Made by a program: the position numbers and the translations under genes. A stretch of DNA of 64,000 nt from contig CP073694.1 of the NCBI GenBank assembly GCA_018228705.1, forward strand, positions 1,240,001 through 1,304,000. The letters run 5' to 3'. This DNA is from Dysosmobacter sp. Marseille-Q4140 (GTDB lineage: Bacteria > Bacillota > Clostridia > Oscillospirales > Oscillospiraceae). The notes under the pieces were generated by a model that had not been told where the DNA came from, searched no databases, and saw only the letters and a list, made by a program, of their open reading frames with translations. The first letter of the stretch is position 1; every line of letters starts with the position of its first letter. Shown piece after piece: positions 43,530 through 50,799 of the stretch.

Positions 43530-44912
43530 TCAAAGTTCCAGGACTCGATCACAGGCGCACTGGAGAAATTCGCGGTCATGTGTCACCACCAGAACCACCC
43601 GGCCCTCGTCCGCCAGTTCCCGTGCGCAACAGGCCACTTCCTGCATCCTTGCATAGTCCAGGCCACTGGTGGGCTCGTCGAATACCAGCAGCGGCTTTTG
43701 GGACAGCATGGCGGTAGCCACCGCCAAACGCTGTTTCTGGCCGCCGGAGAGAGACATAGGGTGCTTTTCCCGGAACGCAAGCAAATGGAGCCGCTCCAAC
43801 ACCTCCTGGATGCGCTGGTCAGAGAGTCCTTCCATAGCCAACTGACACTCTCCCCATACGCTGTCGGAAAAGAGCTGATGGTTCACATCCTGCATGACGC
43901 AGTAGGCAATCCGCTGCCGCTGCTTCGCACCAAGGATGCGGCCGTTGAGGCGGATCGTTCCGGCACTCTCCCGCATCAGGCCGCACAGGCAGCGGGAAAG
44001 GGTGCTTTTTCCCACGCCATTGTCACCCGTGACGGCCAGCACCTCCCCCGGGCGGGCGGAGAAGGAAAGGTTTTGAAATACCGGCGGCTCCCGCTTGTAC
44101 CGGCAGTACAGGCCCTCCACAGACAGTCCATCCTGTTCCCCTGCAGCGCGGGAGGTCGGCAGAGTCACCTGAGTAGGCGTGAGCGTGCGAAGGCCCAGAG
44201 CGATCCGTTCTGTCTCAGTCAGCCGCCGGAACTCTGCTCCGCTCCAGATCCGCTCCACGATCCCGTCCCGCAGATAGACGGCCCGATCTATGAGATCCGC
44301 CAGAAAGTATAGCCGATGCTCCGCAATGAGAATGGTGTGTCCCTGACGTTTCAGGTATGCGATTTGATCATGGAGTCTTTCGATGGTTTCCCGATCCAAA
44401 TTAGCCGTAGGTTCATCCAGAATATAGAGTTCCGGCCTCATGACATAGACCGAGGCAAAGGCCAGCAGCTGCTTTTCTCCTCCTGACATAGTGAAGATAT
44501 TCCGGCCCCTCAGCCGCTTCAGGTGCAGGCGGTTGGTGGTGTCGTCCAGACTGCGGAGGATTTCACCCCGGGCCACGCCCTGGTTTTCCAGGCCAAAAGC
44601 CAGCTCGCTGTCGGAATCCAGATTAAAAAACTGACTTTTGGGGTTCTGGAAAACAGACCCCACCTGCCGGGCCAGCTGGTAAAGAGGCTGTTCCCGCACC
44701 GGTGCGCCGTTGAGCAGAACCTGTCCGGTCAGCGTGCAGTCCTCTGTAAATGCCGGGATCAAGCCGTTGACCAGCTTGGTGATGGTGGTTTTTCCGCAGC
44801 CGGAAGCGCCGCAGAGCAGGACACACTCGCCCGGTTTGATGGTCAGATCCACATGGGTGAGGGTGCCCGCATCTTTTGTATAGGAAAAGGATACATCCTG
44901 CAGCTTTACCAT
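43530..44912 (-). CDS. ECF transporter double ATPase (module 2)
   Basis: A 460-residue protein with two ABC domains: GASGCGKT, MSGGEKQL, LYILDEPTAN in the first; GDNGVGKS, LSGGQKQR, LLVFDEPTSG in the second. It overlaps the T-component gene by 7 bases. It is a paralogue of the ATPase at 34845, shorter at the C-terminus. It powers the S component at 45603. Confidence 0.92.
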   Translation of the reverse strand: MVKLQDVSFSYTKDAGTLTHVDLTIKPGECVLLCGASGCGKTTITKLVNGLIPAFTEDCTLTGQVLLNGAPVREQPLYQLARQVGSVFQNPKSQFFNLDSDSELAFGLENQGVARGEILRSLDDTTNRLHLKRLRGRNIFTMSGGEKQLLAFASVYVMRPELYILDEPTANLDRETIERLHDQIAYLKRQGHTILIAEHRLYFLADLIDRAVYLRDGIVERIWSGAEFRRLTETERIALGLRTLTPTQVTLPTSRAAGEQDGLSVEGLYCRYKREPPVFQNLSFSARPGEVLAVTGDNGVGKSTLSRCLCGLMRESAGTIRLNGRILGAKQRQRIAYCVMQDVNHQLFSDSVWGECQLAMEGLSDQRIQEVLERLHLLAFREKHPMSLSGGQKQRLAVATAMLSQKPLLVFDEPTSGLDYARMQEVACCARELADEGRVVLVVTHDREFLQCACDRVLEL

Positions 44913-45601
44913 GGAAACACCCCCAATTTGACCGCCAGGAGGGCAGCAGTCAACCCCACGCCCACAAGGAACGCGGCGCCGTCCACCGGCGAGGCCCGCA
45001 GCTCCACCAAACTGGTCTTAGGCGCCGGGTCCTCGATCCCTCGTGTCGCTGCCGCTGCGGACAGCTCCTCCGCAGTGCCGGTAGCGGAGACCATCAGGGG
45101 AACCATGATCCCCTCCAGTTTTGCCAATCCCCGGATGCCCCGCAATCGCATCGCATCCCGGATATAGCCTGTCTCTTCCCGAATGGCGGGAAAGTACCGC
45201 AGTGTCACCGAGACGGCCACAATCAGCCGCTGAGGGAAGTGGATCTTCCGCATTCCAGCCACCAGATAGGGCATAGGCGTCCGGCGAAGCATAAGGAAGC
45301 CGATCATCAGGCAGGGCATCATCCGGCGGGCATAGTTAGCGAAAATGGAAAAGCTGGTAGCAGCCCATCCCGGCGCGGCCGGCAGAATCCAGTATTGCAG
45401 GCACAGAATTCCTCCAAAAATCAAGAGGCTTTTCCCCGCCATGGTAAAGCAGTGATGGAGCAACATCAGGAACAGGAGAAAACCGATCCGTGTCATTTCC
45501 ATCCAAAAAGGTTGCTCACTAAAGGCTGCCAGATTGGCGAAGACCAGCAGAGCAAGACCCACCCTGGGGTCGAACACCAAACAGCGCCGCGCCTCATCCA
45601 T
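44906..45601 (-). CDS. ECF transporter T component (module 2)
   Basis: 231 residues from the ATG at 45601, one base after the S component stop; an in-frame start at 45625 would overlap that gene. The protein has about five helices and the coupling motifs AMRLRGI and AAATRGIED. It links the two other subunits in the membrane. Confidence 0.88.
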   Translation of the reverse strand: MDEARRCLVFDPRVGLALLVFANLAAFSEQPFWMEMTRIGFLLFLMLLHHCFTMAGKSLLIFGGILCLQYWILPAAPGWAATSFSIFANYARRMMPCLMIGFLMLRRTPMPYLVAGMRKIHFPQRLIVAVSVTLRYFPAIREETGYIRDAMRLRGIRGLAKLEGIMVPLMVSATGTAEELSAAAATRGIEDPAPKTSLVELRASPVDGAAFLVGVGLTAALLAVKLGVFPW

Positions 45602-45602
45602 G

Positions 45603-46202
45603 TTACAGAATCCCCGCCTTCTCAAAGTGCTTGCGGAACATTCCTTTGGCCAGCAGGATACCCAGAATAGCTCCCACGATAGGCGCCCCCACCAGAACCA
45701 CGATCATACCCGGGGAAGTCAATGCCGCCAAGGTGGAGACATAGGCTTCCGGCATTCCCTGCTGGCTGATCTGCGCCAGAAAACTGTCCCGCATGATCCA
45801 GACAGGCAGCGGGGAGCCGATCATCCCCAGCGAGAAAAACACGTAGGCCAGAGCATTACCACGGAAAGACCGGTAATGGCTACAGATCCGGCAAAGCTCC
45901 GCCAGGATGCAGCTCACCGCAAAAGCAATGAGAATCACCACCGTAAATTGGCCAGTAACAAAGTAGATCAAGGCCGTAATAAAGCCCATCAGGACCACTG
46001 CGCCGGTCTTTGGCACCTTAGTACACATCATCAGGAATGGGATACCCGCAAATACGGCGATCAGGCCAGGCATCAAGATCCAAAGCAGGGGATGCAGACC
46101 GCTGAGAAGCATAAAAGCAAAGTTGATGACAAAGTAGATGGCGGAGAAAATTCCCACCGTAATGATGTCCTTTCCCGTCATCCCTTTTTTCTGCGTGTTC
46201 AT
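45603..46202 (-). CDS. ECF transporter S component, MptD family (module 2)
   Basis: A 199-residue membrane protein, paralogue of the one at 37084: MTGKDIITVGIFSAIYFVINF at the start, CSHYRSFRGNALAYVFFSLGM in the middle, and a basic C-terminus KHFEKAGIL (compare KQFEKAGITA in module 1). It is the first gene of the S-T-A-AraC-ABC-ABC unit and has box 3 just upstream. It should bind the transported ligand. Confidence 0.85.
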   Translation of the reverse strand: MNTQKKGMTGKDIITVGIFSAIYFVINFAFMLLSGLHPLLWILMPGLIAVFAGIPFLMMCTKVPKTGAVVLMGFITALIYFVTGQFTVVILIAFAVSCILAELCRICSHYRSFRGNALAYVFFSLGMIGSPLPVWIMRDSFLAQISQQGMPEAYVSTLAALTSPGMIVVLVGAPIVGAILGILLAKGMFRKHFEKAGIL

Positions 46203-46226
46203 GATGTACCGCTCTCCTTCAACATA

Positions 46227-46242
46227 GTTAGATTATGCTAAC
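46227..46242. promoter_or_regulatory. GTTAGC-type operator, box 3
   Basis: GTTAGA-TTAT-GCTAAC, 25 bases before the module 2 S component. It lies after the terminator (46260) of the upstream operon. Confidence 0.78.
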
Positions 46243-46259
46243 CGTTATTTCTGAGAAAA

Positions 46260-46274
46260 GGCGCTCAGCGCGCC
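46260..46274 (-). terminator. Terminator of the ZIP-methyltransferase unit
   Basis: GGCGC...GCGCC short stem; in the minus direction TTTTCTC follows. Confidence 0.5.
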
Positions 46275-46339
46275 CCTCCTTACTGAGTATAGCGACACAT
46301 CGCCGTTCTTTCTGCTCCGATTGGACGACTTTATCCCGT

Positions 46340-47164
46340 TTAGTCATGGAATTTAGCGCTGTGACAGAGATGTACCATCTTCACCATACAGAATCGGTCC
46401 GAAACTGCCATGCTGATCTTGGCGGACAGCTTCAATCCGGTTCGGGGGATATGGCGGTAATAAGACTCCTCAGCCAGCACCCTGACCCCACTGCCGATTT
46501 TTCCGGCCAGCACCGATGCGGAATCCACATAGAAAAACATCTGCGCATCTCCGTGGCCCACTTGCTTCATGTACTTTTTCCGCATCATGGCCATACCGCT
46601 TTTACTCACGGAGTCAAAGACGATTTCAATCTCTCCAAACCCCGTGAGCATCCGCAGGAGTCCCACAACCTTGCTTTCCTCAAAATAGTGGAACAGGCCG
46701 CCAGCGGTGACCAGAATAGGAGCATCCGGCACATCAGCGCGGATCTGCTTGATCCAGTCCTCGGCAAAGGCGTCTCCGGCGAGATAGGTCTCCCGCTCCG
46801 GCTCCGGCAGCAGCTCTCGCCGGTATTCCACCACATGGGGCAGATCCACGGCATACCAGTGCGACCTTCCATTGTCGCAGCGGTAATAGACCGTCTCCAG
46901 GCCACAGCCGAGCTGGACGATCACACCGTCCGGCCTGCGCTCCGGAAAGGCCCGGATGATCCGGTCCAGATTGGCAGACCGAGCGGCGGAAGCCAGCAGG
47001 GTATACTGACTCAGGCGGCCCTGCGACAGCAGCTCGGGCGGCAGCTTCTCCTTCAGCTCCAGCGCCTTCCCATCGTATAAGATCTGCGGGCAGTGCTCGC
47101 TGGCATAGAGCCTGCCCAGCATGGGGACAAACAATGTGTCCTCCACAACGCCCAACTTGGACAT
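46340..47164 (-). CDS. SAM-dependent methyltransferase, LCM-type
   Basis: A 274-residue protein resembling leucine carboxyl methyltransferase/polyketide O-methyltransferase enzymes (PF04072). The SAM motif is VIVQLGCGLETVYYRC (about 80-95), followed by WYAVDLPHVVEYRRELLP, in which the Asp binds the SAM ribose, and a later FHYFEESKVVGLL segment. It is the last gene of the ZIP-MT-MT-MT unit under box 4. It may methylate a small carboxylate metabolite; the substrate is unknown. Confidence 0.8.
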   Translation of the reverse strand: MSKLGVVEDTLFVPMLGRLYASEHCPQILYDGKALELKEKLPPELLSQGRLSQYTLLASAARSANLDRIIRAFPERRPDGVIVQLGCGLETVYYRCDNGRSHWYAVDLPHVVEYRRELLPEPERETYLAGDAFAEDWIKQIRADVPDAPILVTAGGLFHYFEESKVVGLLRMLTGFGEIEIVFDSVSKSGMAMMRKKYMKQVGHGDAQMFFYVDSASVLAGKIGSGVRVLAEESYYRHIPRTGLKLSAKISMAVSDRFCMVKMVHLCHSAKFHD

Positions 47165-47188
47165 GGTCAGCCCTCCCGTTTTGACGAA

Positions 47189-48004
47189 TTACTTTCTGCC
47201 GACAAGCAGCTGGGAAGATCCCAGCATCATCATGGCAGCCCGGCGGTGGGAGCCGAAGGCTTCTTCTGCGGTATCAATGAGCCGGACATCCTGATAGCCC
47301 ATCTCCCGCAGCTTTTGCGCAAAGGCATCCATATCGCCGTACAGCTTGGGCTTCATATCATCGTTCAGAGCAAAGACGCCTCCTTTTTTCAGCACCCGCA
47401 GGCTCTCCAGCAGCAGCTTGTGCATATCGGCTCCCATGACATTATGGTAGACATAGTTGCTGATGACCGCATCAAAACTCTCATCGGGGAAATCCAGATG
47501 ATTGGCGTCGCCATGCTGGAATACACACCGGGAGGCCACACCTTCACTTGCGGCGTTTTTCTCACAGAGGGCCTTGCTGTAATTGTAAACAGCTCCCCAG
47601 TAGTCCATGCCAGTGACCTTTGTCTCCGGCCAGGTTAGGGCCGCACGGATCGACAGGGCCCCGGAACCGCATCCGACCTCCAAGAGACTGCCCTGTCCGT
47701 CATAGTCCAGGTGAGAGAGAACGACCCGGTGAACCTGTTCCATGATCCCGCCACCGCCAAAGGCATACTGACGCCTGATCCATGTGATCCAGACCAGCAG
47801 GGCCACCAGCGCCGCCGCAACAACAGAGAACAGAACACCGAGAACCGTGATGTGGAACACCGAAAAGGAGAGTACGGCCAAAACTACGGCCAGAGCCGTG
47901 ATACCGCCAATAATATAGAACACGGGATTGGACATCCAGCTTCCGTAGTCTTCGCCATGGCTACCGAGACGAATTTCTGCTTGTTGATTACGCTTTTGCT
48001 GCAT
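47189..48004 (-). CDS. Membrane-anchored SAM-dependent methyltransferase
   Basis: From the ATG at 48004 (AGGAGG eight bases upstream) the protein has 271 residues. Two membrane helices lie at about 27-73, then a class I methyltransferase domain: LLEVGCGSGALSIRA, VTGMDYWGAVYNYSK, FQHGDANHLDFPDESFDAVISNYVYHN. A hydrophobic anchor ahead of a methyltransferase places the activity at the inner membrane face. Third gene of the box 4 unit. Confidence 0.83.
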   Translation of the reverse strand: MQQKRNQQAEIRLGSHGEDYGSWMSNPVFYIIGGITALAVVLAVLSFSVFHITVLGVLFSVVAAALVALLVWITWIRRQYAFGGGGIMEQVHRVVLSHLDYDGQGSLLEVGCGSGALSIRAALTWPETKVTGMDYWGAVYNYSKALCEKNAASEGVASRCVFQHGDANHLDFPDESFDAVISNYVYHNVMGADMHKLLLESLRVLKKGGVFALNDDMKPKLYGDMDAFAQKLREMGYQDVRLIDTAEEAFGSHRRAAMMMLGSSQLLVGRK

Positions 48005-48045
48005 TTGATTTTCCTCCTGTTGTTCAATATTTGTGTACAATTCGT

Positions 48046-48738
48046 TTACGGGTGTTTCTCCTTCGCCTTCCGGCAGACAAAAGAGGCTATGCCCTGAACG
48101 GTGCGAACCTTTGCCGGCCCGAATGTTTCCTCCAGACGATGCCACAGGCTCTCCGCCGTCTCAAAGGGCGGGGTGAAATAGCCCTTTGGCACATACAGCC
48201 TGCGGATTATCCAGTCGGTGCGGCGGTTTTGCCCCCTCACATAGAAGCAGCCGCAGAAGATCCCGCCTGGCCGCAGTACACGAAAGATCTCACGCCAGGC
48301 GGCCTCCTTATCCGGAAACGCATGAAACCCGTTGAGCGAGAGCACGATGTCGAAACTGCCATCCCCAAAAGGCAGCGCCCCAACATCCCCCTGCTGAAAG
48401 CACACATGGACAAGTCCCTCGCCCCGGGATTTTGCCCGCTCCAGCATCTCCGGCGAGTAATCCAGGCAGGTGACCTCCGCCTCCGGCATTTCCCGATAGA
48501 GGGGCATGGTCAGTATGCCGGTACCCACGGGGACTTCCAGCAGTCTTCCGGAAAACCCCTCCGGTATTCCGGAAAGGGCGGCGGAAAGGTAGTCCTGGGT
48601 TTCCGCCCGATCCATTCCCCATATCAGGCGGCATACCGCTCGGCCTGACAGGGTGGAACAGGTGATCATGCCATCATAAAATGTCCGTTTGCCTCCCAAT
48701 CCCCGGTAGGCGTTTTGAATCCGCTCTTCTTGTCCCAT
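48046..48738 (-). CDS. SAM-dependent methyltransferase
   Basis: 230 residues from the ATG at 48738, with AAGGTG five bases upstream; a GTG at 48756 is an alternative. The SAM loop is variant (LLEVPVGTGILTMPL in place of E-x-G-x-G), with VTCLDYSPEMLERAK, VCFQQGDVGALPFGDGSFDIVLSLNGFHAF and VLRPGGIFCG following. Related to UbiE-type methyltransferases. Second gene after the ZIP permease, in the same unit. Confidence 0.83.
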   Translation of the reverse strand: MGQEERIQNAYRGLGGKRTFYDGMITCSTLSGRAVCRLIWGMDRAETQDYLSAALSGIPEGFSGRLLEVPVGTGILTMPLYREMPEAEVTCLDYSPEMLERAKSRGEGLVHVCFQQGDVGALPFGDGSFDIVLSLNGFHAFPDKEAAWREIFRVLRPGGIFCGCFYVRGQNRRTDWIIRRLYVPKGYFTPPFETAESLWHRLEETFGPAKVRTVQGIASFVCRKAKEKHP

Positions 48739-48756
48739 TTTTTCACCTTCACTCAC

Positions 48757-49542
48757 TCAAGCACCCAGCGCCACATCCAGCGTCATCATGAGGGTAAAAC
48801 CGACTGCAAACAGAATAGTCCCTATATTGGAGTGCTTTCCCACTGACATCTCCGGGATCAATTCCTCCACTACCACATAGACCATCGCTCCGGCGGCAAA
48901 GCTCAGCGCATAGGGCAGCACCGGAACCAAAATCCCCGCCAGCAGGATGGTCAGGATGGCGCCTATTGGCTCCACTGCGCCGGACAGCGTCCCATACAGG
49001 AAGGAGCGGGATTTGGAGAACCCCTCCGCTTTCAGGGGCATGGAAATGATCGCGCCCTCCGGGAAGTTTTGAATGGCAATCCCCAGAGAAAGAGCCAGCG
49101 CCCCCGCCAGCGTGATACCGCTGTCTCCGTAGAGCCACCCGGCATAGACCGCCCCTACCGCCATTCCCTCCGGAATATTGTGCAGCGCCACAGCCAAGGT
49201 CAGCATGGTCGTCTTTCCAAGACTGCTTTTGATGCCCTCGGCCTCCGCGTTGCCGCGGTGCAGATGCGGAATCAGCCGATCCAGGCCCAGCAGGAACAGG
49301 ATGCCGAGCCAGAACCCCGCAACGGCGGGGACAAAGGACCACCGCCCCATGTCCGCTGCCTGCTCCATTGCGGGCAGCAGCAGGCTCCAGATGGAAGCCG
49401 CCACCATGACTCCTGCCGCAAAGCCGGTGAGCGCACGCTGTACCATCTCACCCAAATTGTTCCGCATAAAAAAGACGCAGGCCGCCCCCAGCGTCGTCCC
49501 GGCAAAAGGGATCAGCAGCCCTTGCCATAGTTCAATCGGCAT
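48757..49542 (-). CDS. ZIP family metal permease
   Basis: 261 residues from the ATG at 49542, with GGAGGAG five bases upstream. About eight membrane helices, with the metal-site motifs HNIPEGMAVGA in helix 4 and NFPEGAIISMPL in helix 5, and a cytosolic histidine pair (PHLHRGN). ZIP proteins bring Zn2+, Fe2+ or Mn2+ into the cytosol. It leads the three methyltransferase genes under box 4, tying that set to metal supply. Confidence 0.92.
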   Translation of the reverse strand: MPIELWQGLLIPFAGTTLGAACVFFMRNNLGEMVQRALTGFAAGVMVAASIWSLLLPAMEQAADMGRWSFVPAVAGFWLGILFLLGLDRLIPHLHRGNAEAEGIKSSLGKTTMLTLAVALHNIPEGMAVGAVYAGWLYGDSGITLAGALALSLGIAIQNFPEGAIISMPLKAEGFSKSRSFLYGTLSGAVEPIGAILTILLAGILVPVLPYALSFAAGAMVYVVVEELIPEMSVGKHSNIGTILFAVGFTLMMTLDVALGA

Positions 49543-49555
49543 ATTCTCCTCCAAT

Positions 49556-49704
49556 CTAACCGTGACTGTATTCCGCAAAGTCGATCCGGACGATTTGCAG
49601 GTGCATCGGTCCGTCGGCCAGCTTCGCCAGCAGCTGACGGACGCAACCAAGAACCGTATAAGAATCTCCGGCACGGAGTTTTTCTCAATCTTGTATTTCT
49701 CCAT
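49556..49704 (-). pseudogene. Small gene ahead of the ZIP permease, apparently frameshifted
   Basis: An ATG at 49704 with GAGGA upstream opens MEKYKIEK, but the plausible rest (AGDSYTVLGCVRQLLAKLADGP, ending at a TAG at 49556-49558 just before the ZIP ribosome site) is in another frame. One extra A in the AAAAA run after codon 7 would give a 49-residue protein. As read, the frame runs on into the ZIP gene. I do not recognise the family. Confidence 0.45.
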
Positions 49705-49739
49705 AGATCCTCAGCAAAAGGCGTAGCGTCCTATGATTG

Positions 49740-49768
49740 ATTATAGTTAGCTATCGCTAACCCGTCAA
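49740..49768 (-). promoter_or_regulatory. Promoter of the ZIP-methyltransferase unit, spacer filled by box 4
   Basis: Minus-strand TTGACG (complement of 49763-49768) and TATAAT (complement of 49740-49745) with 17-base spacing. The spacer is box 4 itself. Confidence 0.85.
49746..49761. promoter_or_regulatory. GTTAGC-type operator, box 4 (perfect arms)
   Basis: GTTAGC-TATC-GCTAAC, both arms exact, lying between the -35 and -10 of the ZIP promoter. A bound repressor would block RNA polymerase directly. Confidence 0.88.
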
Positions 49769-49830
49769 GTCATTTCCCATCTGGTCGATAAATTTCCCTC
49801 ACAGCTGCAATGAAACATCCCACATAGGAA

Positions 49831-50322
49831 TCAGGTGGATGCTCTTTTTAGATCCCGAAAATATGCAAGATTCAGAATCTCTTTGTCCTTTCTCTGGGCG
49901 TAGCGCAGTGTTTGATATGCTCCGCCGCTGGAATGATCCACATAAAATACCACAAGGTCGCTTCGATCCACCATCTGCCTGTTGCGGATCTGAATTGCAC
50001 CCTTCGGATGGCTACCAGCGGCGGCGCTGCACAGTTCGATTTCATCATAATATGCTTCAAAGCTCTCCAGATTGTCCCGCAGTTCTGCCGTCGGATAGGG
50101 AAGCACCCAAATCAGGGCGCTGTTATCGTCCCGCACACAGCGCTGTTGGCGCTTGACGGCAGAGGAAACAATCTGATCAAAGTCTCCATTACGGCCAACC
50201 AGAAACTCCACATATTCCTTTTCCAAAAGCAATGTGTGGATCAGCGGCTCCACACGCTCTTCCGCTTCCCGAAATTCCGGAATGATCCGATGCCCAAAGA
50301 AACTGACGGTAAATAGGTTCAT
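49831..50322 (-). CDS. SLOG-like nucleotide-binding protein
   Basis: A 163-residue soluble protein beginning TVSFFGHRIIPEFREAEERVEPLI, the opening strand and loop of SLOG/DUF1273-type Rossmann folds, with a later DRSDLVVFYVDHSSGGAYQTLRYAQ acidic/glycine segment. SLOG proteins sense or process nucleotide-like ligands. It is divergent from the XRE gene at 50479; such pairs occur on mobile elements. Not under a GTTAGC-type box. Confidence 0.65.
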   Translation of the reverse strand: MNLFTVSFFGHRIIPEFREAEERVEPLIHTLLLEKEYVEFLVGRNGDFDQIVSSAVKRQQRCVRDDNSALIWVLPYPTAELRDNLESFEAYYDEIELCSAAAGSHPKGAIQIRNRQMVDRSDLVVFYVDHSSGGAYQTLRYAQRKDKEILNLAYFRDLKRAST

Positions 50323-50360
50323 GGCGTTTTCGTTGGCATTTTGGGGCCAACAGCTCCTTT

Positions 50361-50410
50361 AAGTAAATAATTCACCTCTCATTATATATAAACATTTACT
50401 TAAAGTAAAT
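50361..50410. promoter_or_regulatory. Palindromic operator between SLOG and XRE genes
   Basis: ATTTACTTAAAGTAAAT at 50394-50410 is a perfect odd palindrome, and AAGTAAATAAT recurs at 50361-50371. It lies in the AT-rich divergent promoter region, a likely target of the XRE protein. Confidence 0.6.
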
Positions 50411-50478
50411 AATCCTCTAATTGGTTTCAATTATATTTTGCTTGCTCTGTTGGTAGCATAATGTCGGGAGGTGGCATG

Positions 50479-50709
50479 ATGCAGACAGAGTTTCCTGAAC
50501 GATATATTACTCTGGGCTTAAAAATCGCCTATTACAGAAAAAAGGCAGGATTGACACAGGAGGTTCTTGCTGAACGGATCGGAAAAAGTGTTAATTTTGT
50601 CGGCCAGGTAGAAGGAACAGGAACAATTCGGGGTGTATCCTTGGAGACCCTGTTCAAAATTGCCCAAGTATTGAAGATTCAGCCCTCCAAACTGTTGGAG
50701 GACGACTGA
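50479..50709 (+). CDS. XRE family transcriptional regulator
   Basis: From the ATG at 50479 (GGGAGG seven bases upstream) the protein has 76 residues, almost all one Cro/C1 helix-turn-helix: LGLKIAYYRKKAGLTQEVLAERIGKSVNFVGQVEG. The second half ends SLETLFKIAQVLKIQPSKLLEDD. Probably autoregulatory through the upstream palindrome and controlling the divergent SLOG gene. Confidence 0.85.
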   Translation: MQTEFPERYITLGLKIAYYRKKAGLTQEVLAERIGKSVNFVGQVEGTGTIRGVSLETLFKIAQVLKIQPSKLLEDD

Positions 50710-50729
50710 TTAACATTGTAAAAAGAAAG

Positions 50730-50768
50730 GGAGTGCCGCCACCGGAATGTATCCGGTGGCGGCACTCC
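50730..50768. terminator. Bidirectional terminator
   Basis: 17-base arms GGAGTGCCGCCACCGGA and its complement with a 5-base loop; T-rich on the plus side (TCTTTTC) and on the minus side (CTTTCTTTTT). Confidence 0.88.
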
Positions 50769-50799
50769 TCTTTTCATGATGGTTTAGGCGTTCCTCCTC

